From: Neofamilia massiliensis
GTDB taxonomy: Bacteria > Bacillota > Clostridia > Tissierellales > Peptoniphilaceae
NCBI RefSeq assembly: GCF_001299475.1
Contig: NZ_CYUJ01000002.1
Span: 496,001-560,000, forward strand
Length of the DNA: 64,000 nucleotides
Direction of reading: 5' to 3'
Part shown: in pieces, positions 36,261 to 45,399 of the stretch
Position numbering within the stretch: position 1 is the first letter of the stretch
Layout of the letters: each line of letters begins with the position of its first letter
Translations under genes and position numbers: made by a program
The notes under the pieces: model-generated
The model's input: only the letters and a program-made list of their open reading frames with translations
What the model was told of the DNA's origin: nothing
Database searches by the model: none

Positions 36261-36731
36261 GTGCCAAGAAAAGGTCATATTCCAAAAAGAGAAGTTATGC
36301 CTGATCCAATGTATCAAGACAAGGTAGTAACTAAACTAATAAATAATGTAATGTTAGACGGAAAAAAAGGAAAGGCTCAAAAAATAGTTTATGATGCCTT
36401 TGCCTTAGTCCAAGAACGTTCAGGCCAAGATGGTCTAGAAACTTTCTACAAGGCTTTAAACAATGTTATGCCTGTATTAGAGGTAAAAGCCAGAAGAGTA
36501 GGAGGAGCAACCTACCAAGTTCCTATGGAAGTAAGAGCAGAAAGAAGAGAAACTTTAGGTCTTAGATGGTTAGTAAACTATTCAAGAGCTAGAGGAGAAA
36601 GAACCATGGTTGAAAGACTAGCTGGTGAAATTCTTGATGCATCTAACGAAATGGGCGGTAGTGTTAAGAGAAAAGAAGAAATGCACAGAATGGCAGAAGC
36701 TAATAAAGCATTTGCTCATTATCGTTGGTAA
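36261..36731 (+). CDS. rpsG: Ribosomal protein S7
   Basis: 156 aa, exactly the usual length, from GTG 36261; AAGGAGGG at 36246-36253 sits 7 bases before it. An open frame extends 23 codons upstream to 36192, but that would add an atypical N-terminus and bury the ribosome site. [15 protein letters not shown] at the start and the [16 protein letters not shown] segment are canonical. It nucleates the 30S head. Confidence 0.97.
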   Translation: MPRKGHIPKREVMPDPMYQDKVVTKLINNVMLDGKKGKAQKIVYDAFALVQERSGQDGLETFYKALNNVMPVLEVKARRVGGATYQVPMEVRAERRETLGLRWLVNYSRARGERTMVERLAGEILDASNEMGGSVKRKEEMHRMAEANKAFAHYRW

Positions 36732-36747
36732 TTAAAGGGGGATTATT

Positions 36748-38817
36748 TTGCCAAGACAAATACCTTTGGAGAGAACAAGAAATATCGGTATCATGGCTCA
36801 CATCGATGCTGGTAAAACAACTACAACAGAACGTATACTTTTATACTCTGGTAGGATTCATAAAATCGGCGAAACCCATGACGGTGGAGCAACAATGGAC
36901 TTTATGGAGCAAGAAAAAGAAAGAGGTATCACAATTGGGTCTGCAGCTACAACAGCTATGTGGAAGGACCACAGATTAAACATCATAGATACACCAGGAC
37001 ACGTTGACTTCACAGTTGAAGTAGAAAGATCTCTAAGAGTCCTTGACGGCGCAGTATCACTTTTTGATGCTAAGTCAGGTGTTGAGCCTCAATCAGAAAC
37101 AGTTTGGAGACAAGCTGACAAGTATATGGTTCCAAGAATTGCCCACATTAATAAGATGGACGTTGTTGGAGCAGATTTCTTCCGTTCTGTTGAAACAATT
37201 AAAAACAGACTAAATGCAAACCCAGTTCCAATTCAAATTCCAATTGGAGCTGAAGATAATTTCACAGGAATGATCGACTTAGTAACAATGAAAGCCGAAA
37301 TCTACAAAGATGACATGGGCTTTGAAATTGAAATTACAGACGTTCCAGATGATATGAAAGACCTTGCAGAAGAATATAGAGAAAACCTTATTGACAAGGT
37401 TTCAAACTTTGATGATGATTTAATGATGGCTTATTTAGAAGGAGAAGAAATCTCTGAAGAAATGCTAAAGAAAGCTATTAGAAAGGGAACTGTATCAGTA
37501 CAAATGGTACCAGTAACTTGCGGTTCATCATACAAAAACAAGGGTGTACAATTACTATTAGATGCTATAATTGACTATCTACCATCTCCACTAGATGTTC
37601 CAGCTATTAAAGGAACAACAGAAGATGGCGAAGAAGTAGAGAGACATTCATCAGACGAAGAACCATTCTCAGCCCTAGCATTTAAAATTGTTACTGACCA
37701 ATATGTAGGTAAACTTTGCTACTTTAGAGTATATTCAGGATCAATAAAAGCTGGATCTTATGTTTATAACTCAACAAAGGGCAAAAAAGAACGTATTGGT
37801 AGAATTATGGTAATGCACGCAGACAAGAGAGAAGAAGTAGAAGAAGTTTTTGCTGGAGAAATTGCAGCAGCAATTGGCTTAAAAGATACAACAACTGGAG
37901 ATACCCTATGTGATCAAGACGCACCAATAGTTCTTGAAAACATGGAATTCCCAGAACCAGTAATCTCTGTAGCCATAGAACCAAAAACTAAGGCTTCTCA
38001 AGACAAGATGACTGCAGCCCTACTAAAACTAGCTGAAGAAGACCCAACATTTAGAACCTATACAGATGATGAAACTGGCGATACAATTATTTCCGGAATG
38101 GGAGAACTTCACCTTGAAATTATTGTAGACAGACTACTAAGAGAATTCAAAGTTGAAGCTAACGTTGGTAACCCACAAGTATCTTACAGAGAATCTATAA
38201 CAATTCCATCAGAAGCAGATACAAAATATGCTAGACAATCTGGTGGTCGTGGACAATACGGTCACGTTAAACTTAGAATGGAACCACTTGAAAAAGGAGC
38301 AGGCTTCGAATTCGTTAACGAAATTGTTGGAGGAGCTATTCCAAAAGAATATATGGGAGCTGTACAAGAAGGTGTTGAAGAAGCCCTTAAGTCAGGTATC
38401 CTAGGTGGCTACGAAGTTCTAGATGTAAAAGTAACTGTATATGACGGTTCTTATCACGAAGTTGACTCTTCAGAAATGGCCTTCAAGATTGCCGCATCAA
38501 TGGCAACTAAAGAAGCTTTAAGAAAGGGTAACCCACAATTACTAGAACCTACAATGGCAGTAGAAATTACTACTCCAGAAGAGTACATGGGAGACGTTAT
38601 TGGAGACGTTAACTCTCGTCGTGGCCAAGTAGAAGGAATGGAAATGGTAGCAGGAGCTCAAGTTATTAGAGCCTTTGTTCCACTAGGAGAAATGTTTGGT
38701 TATGCAACATCACTTAGATCAAACACTCAAGGTAGAGCAACATACTCAATGCAATTTGACCACTACGCACCAGTTCCAAAGAATATTGCTGAAGAAGTAA
38801 TAGGTAATAGAGAGTAA
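36748..38817 (+). CDS. fusA: Elongation factor G
   Basis: 689 aa. GTPase motifs: G1 [16 protein letters not shown]3 DTPGHVDF, G4 NKMD; domains II-V follow with [13 protein letters not shown] in domain IV. The start is TTG at 36748, set by AAAGGGGGAT and by the family N-terminus [15 protein letters not shown]. It drives translocation on the ribosome. It follows rpsG by 16 bases; tuf follows but has its own candidate promoter. Confidence 0.97.
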   Translation: MPRQIPLERTRNIGIMAHIDAGKTTTTERILLYSGRIHKIGETHDGGATMDFMEQEKERGITIGSAATTAMWKDHRLNIIDTPGHVDFTVEVERSLRVLDGAVSLFDAKSGVEPQSETVWRQADKYMVPRIAHINKMDVVGADFFRSVETIKNRLNANPVPIQIPIGAEDNFTGMIDLVTMKAEIYKDDMGFEIEITDVPDDMKDLAEEYRENLIDKVSNFDDDLMMAYLEGEEISEEMLKKAIRKGTVSVQMVPVTCGSSYKNKGVQLLLDAIIDYLPSPLDVPAIKGTTEDGEEVERHSSDEEPFSALAFKIVTDQYVGKLCYFRVYSGSIKAGSYVYNSTKGKKERIGRIMVMHADKREEVEEVFAGEIAAAIGLKDTTTGDTLCDQDAPIVLENMEFPEPVISVAIEPKTKASQDKMTAALLKLAEEDPTFRTYTDDETGDTIISGMGELHLEIIVDRLLREFKVEANVGNPQVSYRESITIPSEADTKYARQSGGRGQYGHVKLRMEPLEKGAGFEFVNEIVGGAIPKEYMGAVQEGVEEALKSGILGGYEVLDVKVTVYDGSYHEVDSSEMAFKIAASMATKEALRKGNPQLLEPTMAVEITTPEEYMGDVIGDVNSRRGQVEGMEMVAGAQVIRAFVPLGEMFGYATSLRSNTQGRATYSMQFDHYAPVPKNIAEEVIGNRE

Positions 38818-38820
38818 TAG

Positions 38821-38849
38821 TTGAAAAAAATACAAAATTGATGTATTAT
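38821..38849 (+). promoter_or_regulatory. Candidate tuf promoter
   Basis: TTGAAA (38821-38826), 17-base spacer, TATTAT (38844-38849) in the 83-base gap between fusA and tuf. It could add to transcription from the str operon promoter. Confidence 0.5.
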
Positions 38850-38900
38850 TAGAATAATTAGGATAAAAATATATTTATAGTTCATTAGGAGGATTAAATA

Positions 38901-40094
38901 ATGGCTAAAGAAAAATTTGAGAGAAGTAAACCACACGTAAACATTGGTACAATTGGTCACGTTGACCACGGTAAGACAACTTTAACTGCAGCAATCACTT
39001 ATGTACTACACCAAAGATATGGTACTGGTGAAAACATCGATTACACAAACATCGACAAGGCTCCAGAAGAAAGAGAAAGAGGAATCACTATTTCTACATC
39101 TCACGTAGAATACGAAACTCCAAACAGACACTACGCTCACGTAGACTGCCCAGGACACGCCGACTATGTTAAAAACATGATCACTGGTGCTGCTCAAATG
39201 GACGGTGCTATCCTTGTAGTATCAGCTGCTGACGGACCAATGCCACAAACAAGAGAACACATCTTACTTTCAAGACAAGTAGGTGTTCCAAAAATCGTAG
39301 TATTCTTAAACAAAGAAGACCAAGTTGACGACCCAGAACTAATCGAATTAGTTGAAATGGAAGTTAGAGAACTTCTTTCTGAATATGACTTCGACGGAGA
39401 CAACACTCCAATCGTAGTTGGATCAGCTTTAAAAGCTATCGAAAGCCCAGAATCAGAATGGGGAGACAAAATTCTTAAACTTATGGAAGCTGTAGACGAA
39501 TACATTCCAGAACCAGTAAGAGACATCGACAACCCATTCCTAATGCCAATAGAAGACATATTTTCTATTACAGGTAGAGGAACTGTTGCAACTGGTAGAG
39601 TAGAATCAGGTGTAGTTAAAGTTCAAGACGAAGTTGAAATCGTAGGACTTACTGATGAAGCTAGAAAAGTTGTTGTAACTGGAGTAGAAATGTTTAGAAA
39701 ACTTCTAGACCAAGCTCAAGCAGGAGACAACGTAGGACTACTTCTTAGAGGTGTTCAAAGAGAAGACATCCAAAGAGGACAAGTTCTTGCTAAACCAGGA
39801 ACAATTAAACCACACACAGAATTCGAAGCAGAAGTTTATGTACTATCAAAAGAAGAAGGTGGAAGACACACTCCATTCTTCAACGGATACAGACCACAAT
39901 TCTACTTCAGAACAACTGACGTAACTGGAGATATCCAATTACCAGAAGGTGTAGAAATGGTTATGCCTGGCGACAACGCTACTTTCAAAGTAAAACTTAT
40001 CACTCCAATCGCTATGGACGAAGGTGTAAGATTTGCTATTAGAGAAGGTGGAAGAACTGTAGCATCAGGTGTTGTAACTAAATTAATTGGTTAA
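38901..40094 (+). CDS. tuf: Elongation factor Tu
   Basis: 397 aa. G1 [11 protein letters not shown]3 [13 protein letters not shown]4 NKED, and the complete barrel domains. It delivers aminoacyl-tRNA to the ribosome. Codon use is the most biased in the window (nearly all AAC, GAC, GAA, AGA), in line with very high expression. TTAGGAGG precedes the ATG. Confidence 0.98.
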   Translation: MAKEKFERSKPHVNIGTIGHVDHGKTTLTAAITYVLHQRYGTGENIDYTNIDKAPEERERGITISTSHVEYETPNRHYAHVDCPGHADYVKNMITGAAQMDGAILVVSAADGPMPQTREHILLSRQVGVPKIVVFLNKEDQVDDPELIELVEMEVRELLSEYDFDGDNTPIVVGSALKAIESPESEWGDKILKLMEAVDEYIPEPVRDIDNPFLMPIEDIFSITGRGTVATGRVESGVVKVQDEVEIVGLTDEARKVVVTGVEMFRKLLDQAQAGDNVGLLLRGVQREDIQRGQVLAKPGTIKPHTEFEAEVYVLSKEEGGRHTPFFNGYRPQFYFRTTDVTGDIQLPEGVEMVMPGDNATFKVKLITPIAMDEGVRFAIREGGRTVASGVVTKLIG

Positions 40095-40106
40095 TTAACA
40101 ATAAAC

Positions 40107-40139
40107 AAAGAGTAGGCTATAAAAGTCTACTCTTTTTTT
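40107..40139 (+). terminator. tuf terminator
   Basis: Stem AAAGAGTAGGCT (40107-40118) with AGTCTACTCTTT (40124-40135), one G-T pair, T7 tail. Confidence 0.9.
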
Positions 40140-40155
40140 ACATAAAGGAGCTAAA

Positions 40156-40830
40156 ATGACAAAGATAAAAAATAAGTGGCTGGACCATATAGGCGATGAA
40201 TTTGAAAAAGACTACTATAAAACTCTAAGACAATTTCTAATAGAAGAATACAACAATGAACTGATCTTCCCAAGGGCAGAAGACATCTTTAACGCCTTCC
40301 ACTACACAGACTACGACGACGTAAAAGTGGTAATCCTAGGCCAAGACCCCTATCATAACTATAAACAAGCCCATGGCATGGCATTTTCAGTACTACCAGG
40401 AACAAAAACTCCGCCATCACTAGAAAATATCTTTAAAGAACTTCACGACGATTTAGGCCTAAAAGTTCCAAACAATGGCAACCTAACAAAATGGGCCGAC
40501 CAAGGAGTCCTCTTATTAAATACAGTACTAACAGTAAGAGCCCACCAGGCCAACTCTCACAGAGGCAGAGGCTGGGAAATATTTACAGACCAAGTTATAA
40601 AAAGTCTTAACGACAAAAAAGATCCAGTAGTATTTTTATTATGGGGAAGACCAGCCCAAGAAAAGAGAAAACTAATTACTAATAAAAACCATTTAATACT
40701 AACAGCCCCACACCCAAGTCCACTATCAGCTTATAGAGGCTTCTTTGGCTGCAAACACTTTTCAAAGGCCAATGAATTTTTAAAAGCCCATGGCTTAGAG
40801 CCAATTGACTGGCAAATAGAAGACATATAA
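40156..40830 (+). CDS. ung: Uracil-DNA glycosylase
   Basis: 224 aa, family 1. The catalytic water-activating loop [18 protein letters not shown] is near residue 60, and the DNA-intercalating loop [14 protein letters not shown] near 185. It removes uracil from DNA. AAAGGAG lies upstream, 16 bases after the tuf terminator. A terminator follows. Confidence 0.96.
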   Translation: MTKIKNKWLDHIGDEFEKDYYKTLRQFLIEEYNNELIFPRAEDIFNAFHYTDYDDVKVVILGQDPYHNYKQAHGMAFSVLPGTKTPPSLENIFKELHDDLGLKVPNNGNLTKWADQGVLLLNTVLTVRAHQANSHRGRGWEIFTDQVIKSLNDKKDPVVFLLWGRPAQEKRKLITNKNHLILTAPHPSPLSAYRGFFGCKHFSKANEFLKAHGLEPIDWQIEDI

Positions 40831-40844
40831 AATTCAAATTAAAC

Positions 40845-40881
40845 AAAAAGGGGACATTGCCTTAGCTGGGTCCTCTTTTTC
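40845..40881 (+). terminator. ung terminator
   Basis: AAAAAGGGGAC pairs with GTCCTCTTTTT (one G-T pair) across a loop of about 15 bases, ending in a T run. Confidence 0.75.
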
Positions 40882-41167
40882 CTCCTTAGGGGACATTCGA
40901 AGCCCTAGTCCAAATCTCTGATTTGGCAACAGGTCTCGCGCAAAAGCTTCCCAAGAAGCTGACCAAGGAGAAGGCTGATTGGTTAGAATCTGACTGCCTA
41001 TTTAGTTGTGCCCCCATTTACTTTCATCCAATCTAAAATAAACTTTATTGCAAGCAAATTGTGGACAGGACCAAAGGGTTTCGTATTATAATAGTGATAG
41101 AGGCAAATAATAACAGTGAATACTGGTTTTTAGAGTTTCTACATAAAATTAAAAGGAGTTGTTTTCT
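40882..41167. other. Structured, relatively GC-rich spacer
   Basis: No credible coding frame. The part up to about 41,030 is richer in G and C than its surroundings and has small hairpins: CCAAATC-TCT-GATTTGG (40910-40926) and AGCTTC-CCAA-GAAGCT (40945-40960). A second copy of the GGGGACATT word of the ung terminator lies at 40890-40898. It could be a remnant of an element or an unrecognised structured RNA. A candidate promoter lies at its right end. Confidence 0.4.
41062..41092 (+). promoter_or_regulatory. Candidate promoter of the amidohydrolase gene
   Basis: TGGACA (41062-41067), 19-base spacer, TATAAT (41087-41092), leaving a leader of about 70 bases. Confidence 0.5.
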
Positions 41168-41902
41168 ATGAAAATAGCTTTAGCAGCGGTAGGTTTTCTA
41201 ACTAATGATATAGATTATAACTTTGACAAAATTAAAGAAACGGTAAAAAAGCACTCTAGCCAGGCTGATTTGATTCTATTTGGAGAAAGTTTTTTGCAAG
41301 GCTTTGATTGTCTAACTTGGGATTATTCAAGGGACATAGATATAGCTGTAAGTCAGAATTCATCAATAATAAATGAAATCAGATCTTTGTGCAAAAATAA
41401 TAAAGTGGCAATTTCATTTGGTTATATAGAAAAAGATGAGGATAAGTTATTCAGTAGTCAATTAACTATAACTAAGGATGGTGAAATAATAGATAATTTT
41501 AGACGTGTATCTATAGGATGGAAAGAACCTGTTGCAGATTTTCACTATGTAGAAGGTAAAGGGTTTGGACAATTCTCTTACTTAGAGAAAACTATTTCAG
41601 TAGGTTTGTGTGGTGATTTTTGGTATGCAGAAAATTGTATTAAAATGAAGAATTTAAATTCTGATATAGTTTTCTGGCCAGTTTATACAGATTTTAACTC
41701 TAAAGAATGGAATGAAAGTTTGAAATACGAATATGCTCAACAAGCTCAAAAATGTGGCAGTAATATTTTGTATGTTAACTCACATTGTCTAGATAAAAAT
41801 AGTGACAATATAGCAAGAGGTGGAGCTTGTTTGTTTAATGAAGGAAATATAGTGCATGAACTTCCAGCTGGTGAAGAAGGAGTTCTTATAGTTGAAGTAT
41901 AG
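41168..41902 (+). CDS. Carbon-nitrogen hydrolase (nitrilase superfamily)
   Basis: 244 aa from ATG 41168, nine bases behind AAAAGGAG; an in-frame TTG at 41159 is too near the ribosome site. The fold is recognised by the Glu in LILFGESFLQGF and the nucleophile Cys in VGLCGDFWY. The catalytic Lys normally follows the Arg in the RK motif; here the segment is NFRRVSIGWKEP, so that position is Arg unless the nearby GWK lysine serves. Superfamily enzymes cleave amides or nitriles. The flanks are structured, non-coding DNA, and base use is more T-rich than in neighbouring core genes, suggesting later acquisition. Substrate unknown. Confidence 0.75.
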   Translation: MKIALAAVGFLTNDIDYNFDKIKETVKKHSSQADLILFGESFLQGFDCLTWDYSRDIDIAVSQNSSIINEIRSLCKNNKVAISFGYIEKDEDKLFSSQLTITKDGEIIDNFRRVSIGWKEPVADFHYVEGKGFGQFSYLEKTISVGLCGDFWYAENCIKMKNLNSDIVFWPVYTDFNSKEWNESLKYEYAQQAQKCGSNILYVNSHCLDKNSDNIARGGACLFNEGNIVHELPAGEEGVLIVEV

Positions 41903-41923
41903 TTGTAATTATATTCAACTTGT

Positions 41924-41984
41924 GAGACAGTTCCCTCTTTTTTTTGGAACTACACAATACAGGGACTGACCATTGTGTCTGTCT
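41924..41984. repeat. Nested inverted repeats after the amidohydrolase gene
   Basis: GAGACAG (41924-41930) with CTGTCTC (41978-41984), AGTTCC (41929-41934) with GGAACT (41945-41950) around a T8 run, and ACACAAT (41951-41957) with ATTGTGT (41971-41977). It can act as a terminator in its first part; the whole may be an element end. Confidence 0.45.
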
Positions 41985-41987
41985 CCA

Positions 41988-42014
41988 ACAAAAAAGCCCT
42001 TACAAAAGTAAGAA
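41988..42014 (-). terminator. Terminator of the uspA-DUF1294 operon
   Basis: On the - strand a hairpin TTCTTAC-TTTT-GTAAGGG is followed by GC and a T6 run. It lies right behind the DUF1294 stop codon. Confidence 0.7.
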
Positions 42015-42015
42015 C

Positions 42016-42264
42016 TTAATAAGAATAAAAAATATAAGTATAAATAAGCAAAGATAAAAAAGTCACCAAAAGAAAGACCTTCTTATTCTTTTTGTGCTTA
42101 AAGATAAACATTCCAAAAAGAGAACCTAAAGATCCACCGATAATAGTAAAGAAAAGTAAAGTAGACTCTTTAATTCTCCACCTATGAGTTTTTGCCTTGA
42201 ACTTATCTAGGCCATATAAGAAAAAAGTAAGGACATTAACTATCAAAAGATAGGATTTAAGCAT
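42016..42264 (-). CDS. DUF1294 family membrane protein
   Basis: 82 aa from the ATG ending at 42264, with AGAGG six bases upstream; an ATG two codons earlier is possible. The sequence has the DUF1294 pattern: a first helix with FFLYGLDKFKAK, a HRWRIKESTLL linker, the GGSLGSLFGM helix hairpin, a basic turn, and a last helix. The family is of unknown function. It overlaps the end of the universal stress protein gene by 8 bases, so translation is coupled. Confidence 0.75.
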   Translation of the reverse strand: MLKSYLLIVNVLTFFLYGLDKFKAKTHRWRIKESTLLFFTIIGGSLGSLFGMFIFKHKKNKKVFLLVTFLSLLIYTYIFYSY

Positions 42265-42715
42265 CCTCATCCTCTTCAGGATCTTTTTCCTTTGCAACTA
42301 AAACAGAAATATTAGAAGACTCAATAACTTTTTTAGAAACACTGCCTAAAATTGTCCTAGAGAAAAAACCTAGATCCCTGTTACCCATAACAATAAGGTC
42401 GGCGTCAATTTCTTCAGCATAGGCAATAATTTCTCTAGCAGGCTCTCCAATTTTATAAAGACTAGAGTGCTTATAAGGATAAGATTCAAGTTTCTTATCA
42501 GCATCATCTAAAATCTTTTCAGTAATAATATAAACATCTTCATTAAGCTCCTCATCTTCCTTAGAAATATTAGTAGGAATTCGCATAATAGCTTCAGGAG
42601 CAACAGAAAGCACATGAATTTCAGCTTTAGTCATCATACCAAGCTTAATGGCCTTGTCTAAGGCAACTAAAGATGAATTAGATCCACCAATTGCAACTAA
42701 CAATTTATTAAACAT
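42257..42715 (-). CDS. Universal stress protein (UspA family)
   Basis: 152 aa. It starts with LLVAIGGSNSSLVALDKAI and ends with the ATP-binding type motif MGNRDLGFFSRTILGSVS (G-x2-G-x9-G-S), then VLVAKEKD and an acidic tail. Such proteins form dimers that bind ATP and respond to stress. AGGAGG lies before the ATG on the - strand. It is the first gene of the only - strand protein operon in the window and diverges from the promoter of the next + strand gene. Confidence 0.88.
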   Translation of the reverse strand: MFNKLLVAIGGSNSSLVALDKAIKLGMMTKAEIHVLSVAPEAIMRIPTNISKEDEELNEDVYIITEKILDDADKKLESYPYKHSSLYKIGEPAREIIAYAEEIDADLIVMGNRDLGFFSRTILGSVSKKVIESSNISVLVAKEKDPEEDEDA

Positions 42716-42755
42716 AAGACCTCCTCCTTCTTAGAATAAATTTACCCTAAAAAAA

Positions 42756-42812
42756 GAAAATAATTCAAAAGCTTTGCTCTTAGAAATAATATATCTTATA
42801 ATAAAATGCAAA
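42756..42812 (+). promoter_or_regulatory. Duplicated promoter segment, copy 1
   Basis: -35 TTGCTC (42774-42779), 17-base spacer, -10 TATAAT (42797-42802). The surrounding 50-odd bases recur with about 90% identity at 43621-43677 in front of the DUF3137 gene. Confidence 0.7.
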
Positions 42813-42831
42813 TACAAAAGGAGACAAGATA

Positions 42832-43605
42832 TTGCGAGACTTAGAAATAAATGAAGACTTATTTTTTATAAGTGAAAATTTTTATAAGGAAAACACTAAT
42901 AAGCTTAAAAATCAACTAGTTCTGCCAGCAGATGATTTTTTTAATAGCTATAAATATGGCACAGTAAATAATATAAGCAATCACGAAGTTTGGAACATAG
43001 ATTTTGCTTATGTAATTATTGCAAAAGTAGATTGGTTTGAAAATCAAAATGAAGACTTTAGAAAAAGTCTGTCAGCAGAGACAATTAAAAATGGAGATGG
43101 ACTTGTATATAAAGATGAAATTCTAACAAAAAACCGCTGGACCAACTTGGACCAAAAAGCAAAGGAAGACTTTTTTAAAAGCCAAGATGATGAGAAAGTT
43201 CAAACAAATTTAGACGCAATAAAAGGATTTGAAAACTTAAAAAAATACCATAACCACTTTCCAAAATCTCATGGAGCCAACTGCTTTGCTAGCGTCTTAT
43301 ATGCCATTTCAAAAAACGAAGCCCTAATAGACGAGTGGATCTTTGCAGACACTTTTCTTTTATTTTTGCAAGCCAATGGATATGAAAAAATATTACAAAT
43401 AAAAAGCTTAGACCAAGTAAAAGAAGCAGACGTCCTAGTCCTTTATATAGACGGAAAACTAATCCATGCATTTTACTGCATTGATGAGAAAGTCTGTTTT
43501 AATAAATTTGGACAAACCATGCACGAACAATGGGCCCTTCTTCCAATTACAGATGTGCTAAAAGAATTTGAGGGAAGTAAGTGGACTATATACAGAAAGA
43601 AATAA
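42832..43605 (+). CDS. Uncharacterised protein with a Cys-His pair
   Basis: 257 aa from TTG 42832, served by AAAAGGAG eight bases upstream. I do not recognise the family. It is soluble, acidic and has no signal peptide. The segment SHGANCFASVLYAI near residue 145 followed by the hydrophobic strand VLVLYIDGKLIHAFYCID about 55 residues later resembles the Cys-then-His order of papain-like or NlpC/P60-like folds, in which Cys heads a helix and His lies on a strand. The N-terminal 130 residues have no motif I can place. It is expressed from duplicated-promoter copy 1. A peptidase or amidase role would be inference. Confidence 0.55.
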   Translation: MRDLEINEDLFFISENFYKENTNKLKNQLVLPADDFFNSYKYGTVNNISNHEVWNIDFAYVIIAKVDWFENQNEDFRKSLSAETIKNGDGLVYKDEILTKNRWTNLDQKAKEDFFKSQDDEKVQTNLDAIKGFENLKKYHNHFPKSHGANCFASVLYAISKNEALIDEWIFADTFLLFLQANGYEKILQIKSLDQVKEADVLVLYIDGKLIHAFYCIDEKVCFNKFGQTMHEQWALLPITDVLKEFEGSKWTIYRKK

Positions 43606-43620
43606 ATTAATAAAGCAGAA

Positions 43621-43677
43621 GAAAATAACTCAAAAGCTTTGCCTTAGGAAGAATATATCATATAATAAAAATGTAAA
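43621..43677 (+). promoter_or_regulatory. Duplicated promoter segment, copy 2
   Basis: -35 TTGCCT (43639-43644), 16-base spacer, -10 TATAAT (43661-43666). Aligned with copy 1 (42756-42812) it differs at a handful of positions with single-base gaps. Confidence 0.7.
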
Positions 43678-43748
43678 ACAAAGAGAAGACAAAATAAAAA
43701 ACCTATATAAGAAAGTAAAAAAGCGACTAAAAGCAATAAAGGTGCAAG

Positions 43749-44717
43749 ATGATGAAAACATACAGAAATAATTTTACCAGCTTTGAAACAAGTATAAAAA
43801 TTAATTCCTTAGAAAACTCAGCTCAAATGCAAAAAAGACTAGATATAATAAAAAGTGGCATGAAAGACCATGTTTTTAAGTCAAGTCCAAAGAACCTATT
43901 GATTTTAGCTCTAATAGTTTTAGTTGGTTTTCCCTTGCTTATATTACTTCCACCAGTAGGCATACCCCTGTCAGTTTTTGCCTTGCTTACATTTATAAAA
44001 AAACTCAATAAAAAGAAAAAGATGTTGACCAAGGCCTATATAGAAAACTTTTTACAACCAGTCTTAGACCAAATCCTAGAAGATACAAAAATAAACTATT
44101 ATAAACTCATAGACGATATGGACTTTTTGGCCCTAATGTTTAACCATGCCCAAATATACAAGGGCGAGTGCAATATAGTCTTTGGAGATGAATACAAAAC
44201 AGAATTTTCAAACCTAAATGTCATGCACTATAGGGAACAAAAAGGCGAAAATGTAGCCACTGACGACGACTTTATAGGTCAAGTTCTAAGAGTAAAAATA
44301 CCAACAAAAATAAAGGGGCACCATAGAATAATACCCAAGGACAAGAAAAAAATAAGAGGGAAAAATTTATATGGGCCCTACAGAGGCCTATACAAAGACG
44401 AAATAGAAGTTCCAACTGAATCAATAAAATTTAACAAGTCATATTCGATATTTTCTACAGACGAATTTTATGCTAAACTATTTTTAGATCCAAAAATAAT
44501 TGATATATTTACTAATTGGATTGATAAAATGAAAATCAGCCTGTATATGGACGAAAACTCAATTTCTATTCTATATCAGTCAGACAAATATCTATTTCCA
44601 GCACCAATAACTGAAGAAGAAATAGATGATCTATCCCTAGCAGGAGAATATGAAAAAGTAAGAGACCAGTTAGCTGATTTTTATTCACTAATAGACATAA
44701 TCAGAGAAAAATTCTAA
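43749..44717 (+). CDS. DUF3137 domain membrane protein
   Basis: 322 aa. Two membrane helices near residues 50-85 (ILALIVLVGFPLLILLPPVGIPLSVFALL) are followed by a long cytoplasmic domain. The arrangement (short N-terminal helical part, two helices, then a domain with FDFxG-like FGDEYKTEFSNLNVMHY) fits DUF3137, whose genes often neighbour lemA, as here. Start at ATG 43749 (or the adjacent ATG 43752), with AAAGGTG at 43738-43744. lemA follows after 12 bases. The molecular role of the pair is unknown; it is likely a membrane-associated complex. Confidence 0.7.
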   Translation: MMKTYRNNFTSFETSIKINSLENSAQMQKRLDIIKSGMKDHVFKSSPKNLLILALIVLVGFPLLILLPPVGIPLSVFALLTFIKKLNKKKKMLTKAYIENFLQPVLDQILEDTKINYYKLIDDMDFLALMFNHAQIYKGECNIVFGDEYKTEFSNLNVMHYREQKGENVATDDDFIGQVLRVKIPTKIKGHHRIIPKDKKKIRGKNLYGPYRGLYKDEIEVPTESIKFNKSYSIFSTDEFYAKLFLDPKIIDIFTNWIDKMKISLYMDENSISILYQSDKYLFPAPITEEEIDDLSLAGEYEKVRDQLADFYSLIDIIREKF

Positions 44718-44729
44718 GGAGGACAAATA

Positions 44730-45305
44730 GTGGACCCAATAATCAAAGCTCTTATAATGCCAGTAGTACTAATAATAATATTAATATACCTAATACACGG
44801 CTTTATAAAAATTTCAAACAAACTAAATAGACTTAAAGTTGTAGTTAATGAGTCAAAGAAAAACGTAGACATAGCCTTGGCAAAGAGGTACGACACAATA
44901 ACTCAAATGTTAAAGATAGCAAAGTCCTTTGCAAACCATGAAAACATAACCTTTACAGAAGTTATAAAACACCGAGGAGGGGCAAGTGCTGCTGAAATAG
45001 ACAAAACTATAGACAAGCAAAACAAGGCAATAAATAAAATATTTGCCCTTGCAGAAGCCTATCCAGAATTAAAATCATCAGATCAATTTTTAAAACTACA
45101 AGACGAAATAAATGACGAAAACGAACAGCTAGCAGCTGCAAAGAGAATTGCAAATAGCAATATAAGTATTCTAAACCAAGAAATAGTAAGCTTTCCAACA
45201 TCAATAGTTGCAAAAATAAAAAACATGAGAGAACTAGAATTTTTAACTGCAGATAATTTAAATCTAAAAAAATCCCTAGATGACATTGAATATAATATAA
45301 GTTAA
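44730..45305 (+). CDS. lemA: LemA family protein
   Basis: 191 aa, usual size. A single N-terminal membrane helix (PVVLIIILIYLIHGFI) is followed by the coiled helical LemA domain: NRLKVVVNESKKNVDIALAKRYDTI, AEAYPELKSSDQFLKLQDEI. The start is GTG 44730, with AAGGAGG at 44717-44723. LemA proteins are small membrane-anchored helical bundles of unresolved function. It overlaps an acetyltransferase-like frame that begins at its stop codon. Confidence 0.88.
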   Translation: MDPIIKALIMPVVLIIILIYLIHGFIKISNKLNRLKVVVNESKKNVDIALAKRYDTITQMLKIAKSFANHENITFTEVIKHRGGASAAEIDKTIDKQNKAINKIFALAEAYPELKSSDQFLKLQDEINDENEQLAAAKRIANSNISILNQEIVSFPTSIVAKIKNMRELEFLTADNLNLKKSLDDIEYNIS

Positions 45306-45399
45306 AGACAAAATACAAATAAAAATTAGACCAGCTCAGCCAAGTGACGCCGAACAAATATTAGACCACACAAAAATTTGTGGAGGCGAAACAGATAAT

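Noticed and set aside
39194-39559. 121-residue - strand frame in tuf
   Set aside because: Antisense shadow of strongly codon-biased tuf; Ser-rich composition is typical of such shadows.
41124-41142. TGGTTTTTAGAGTTTCTAC, which recalls a type II CRISPR repeat start
   Set aside because: It occurs once, does not match a full repeat, has no spacers and no cas genes nearby.
43568-43771. Basic 67-residue frame between the Cys-His gene and the DUF3137 gene
   Set aside because: It overlaps both genes in another frame, covers the promoter copy, lacks a ribosome site and has Lys-rich composition expected from A-rich spacer DNA.
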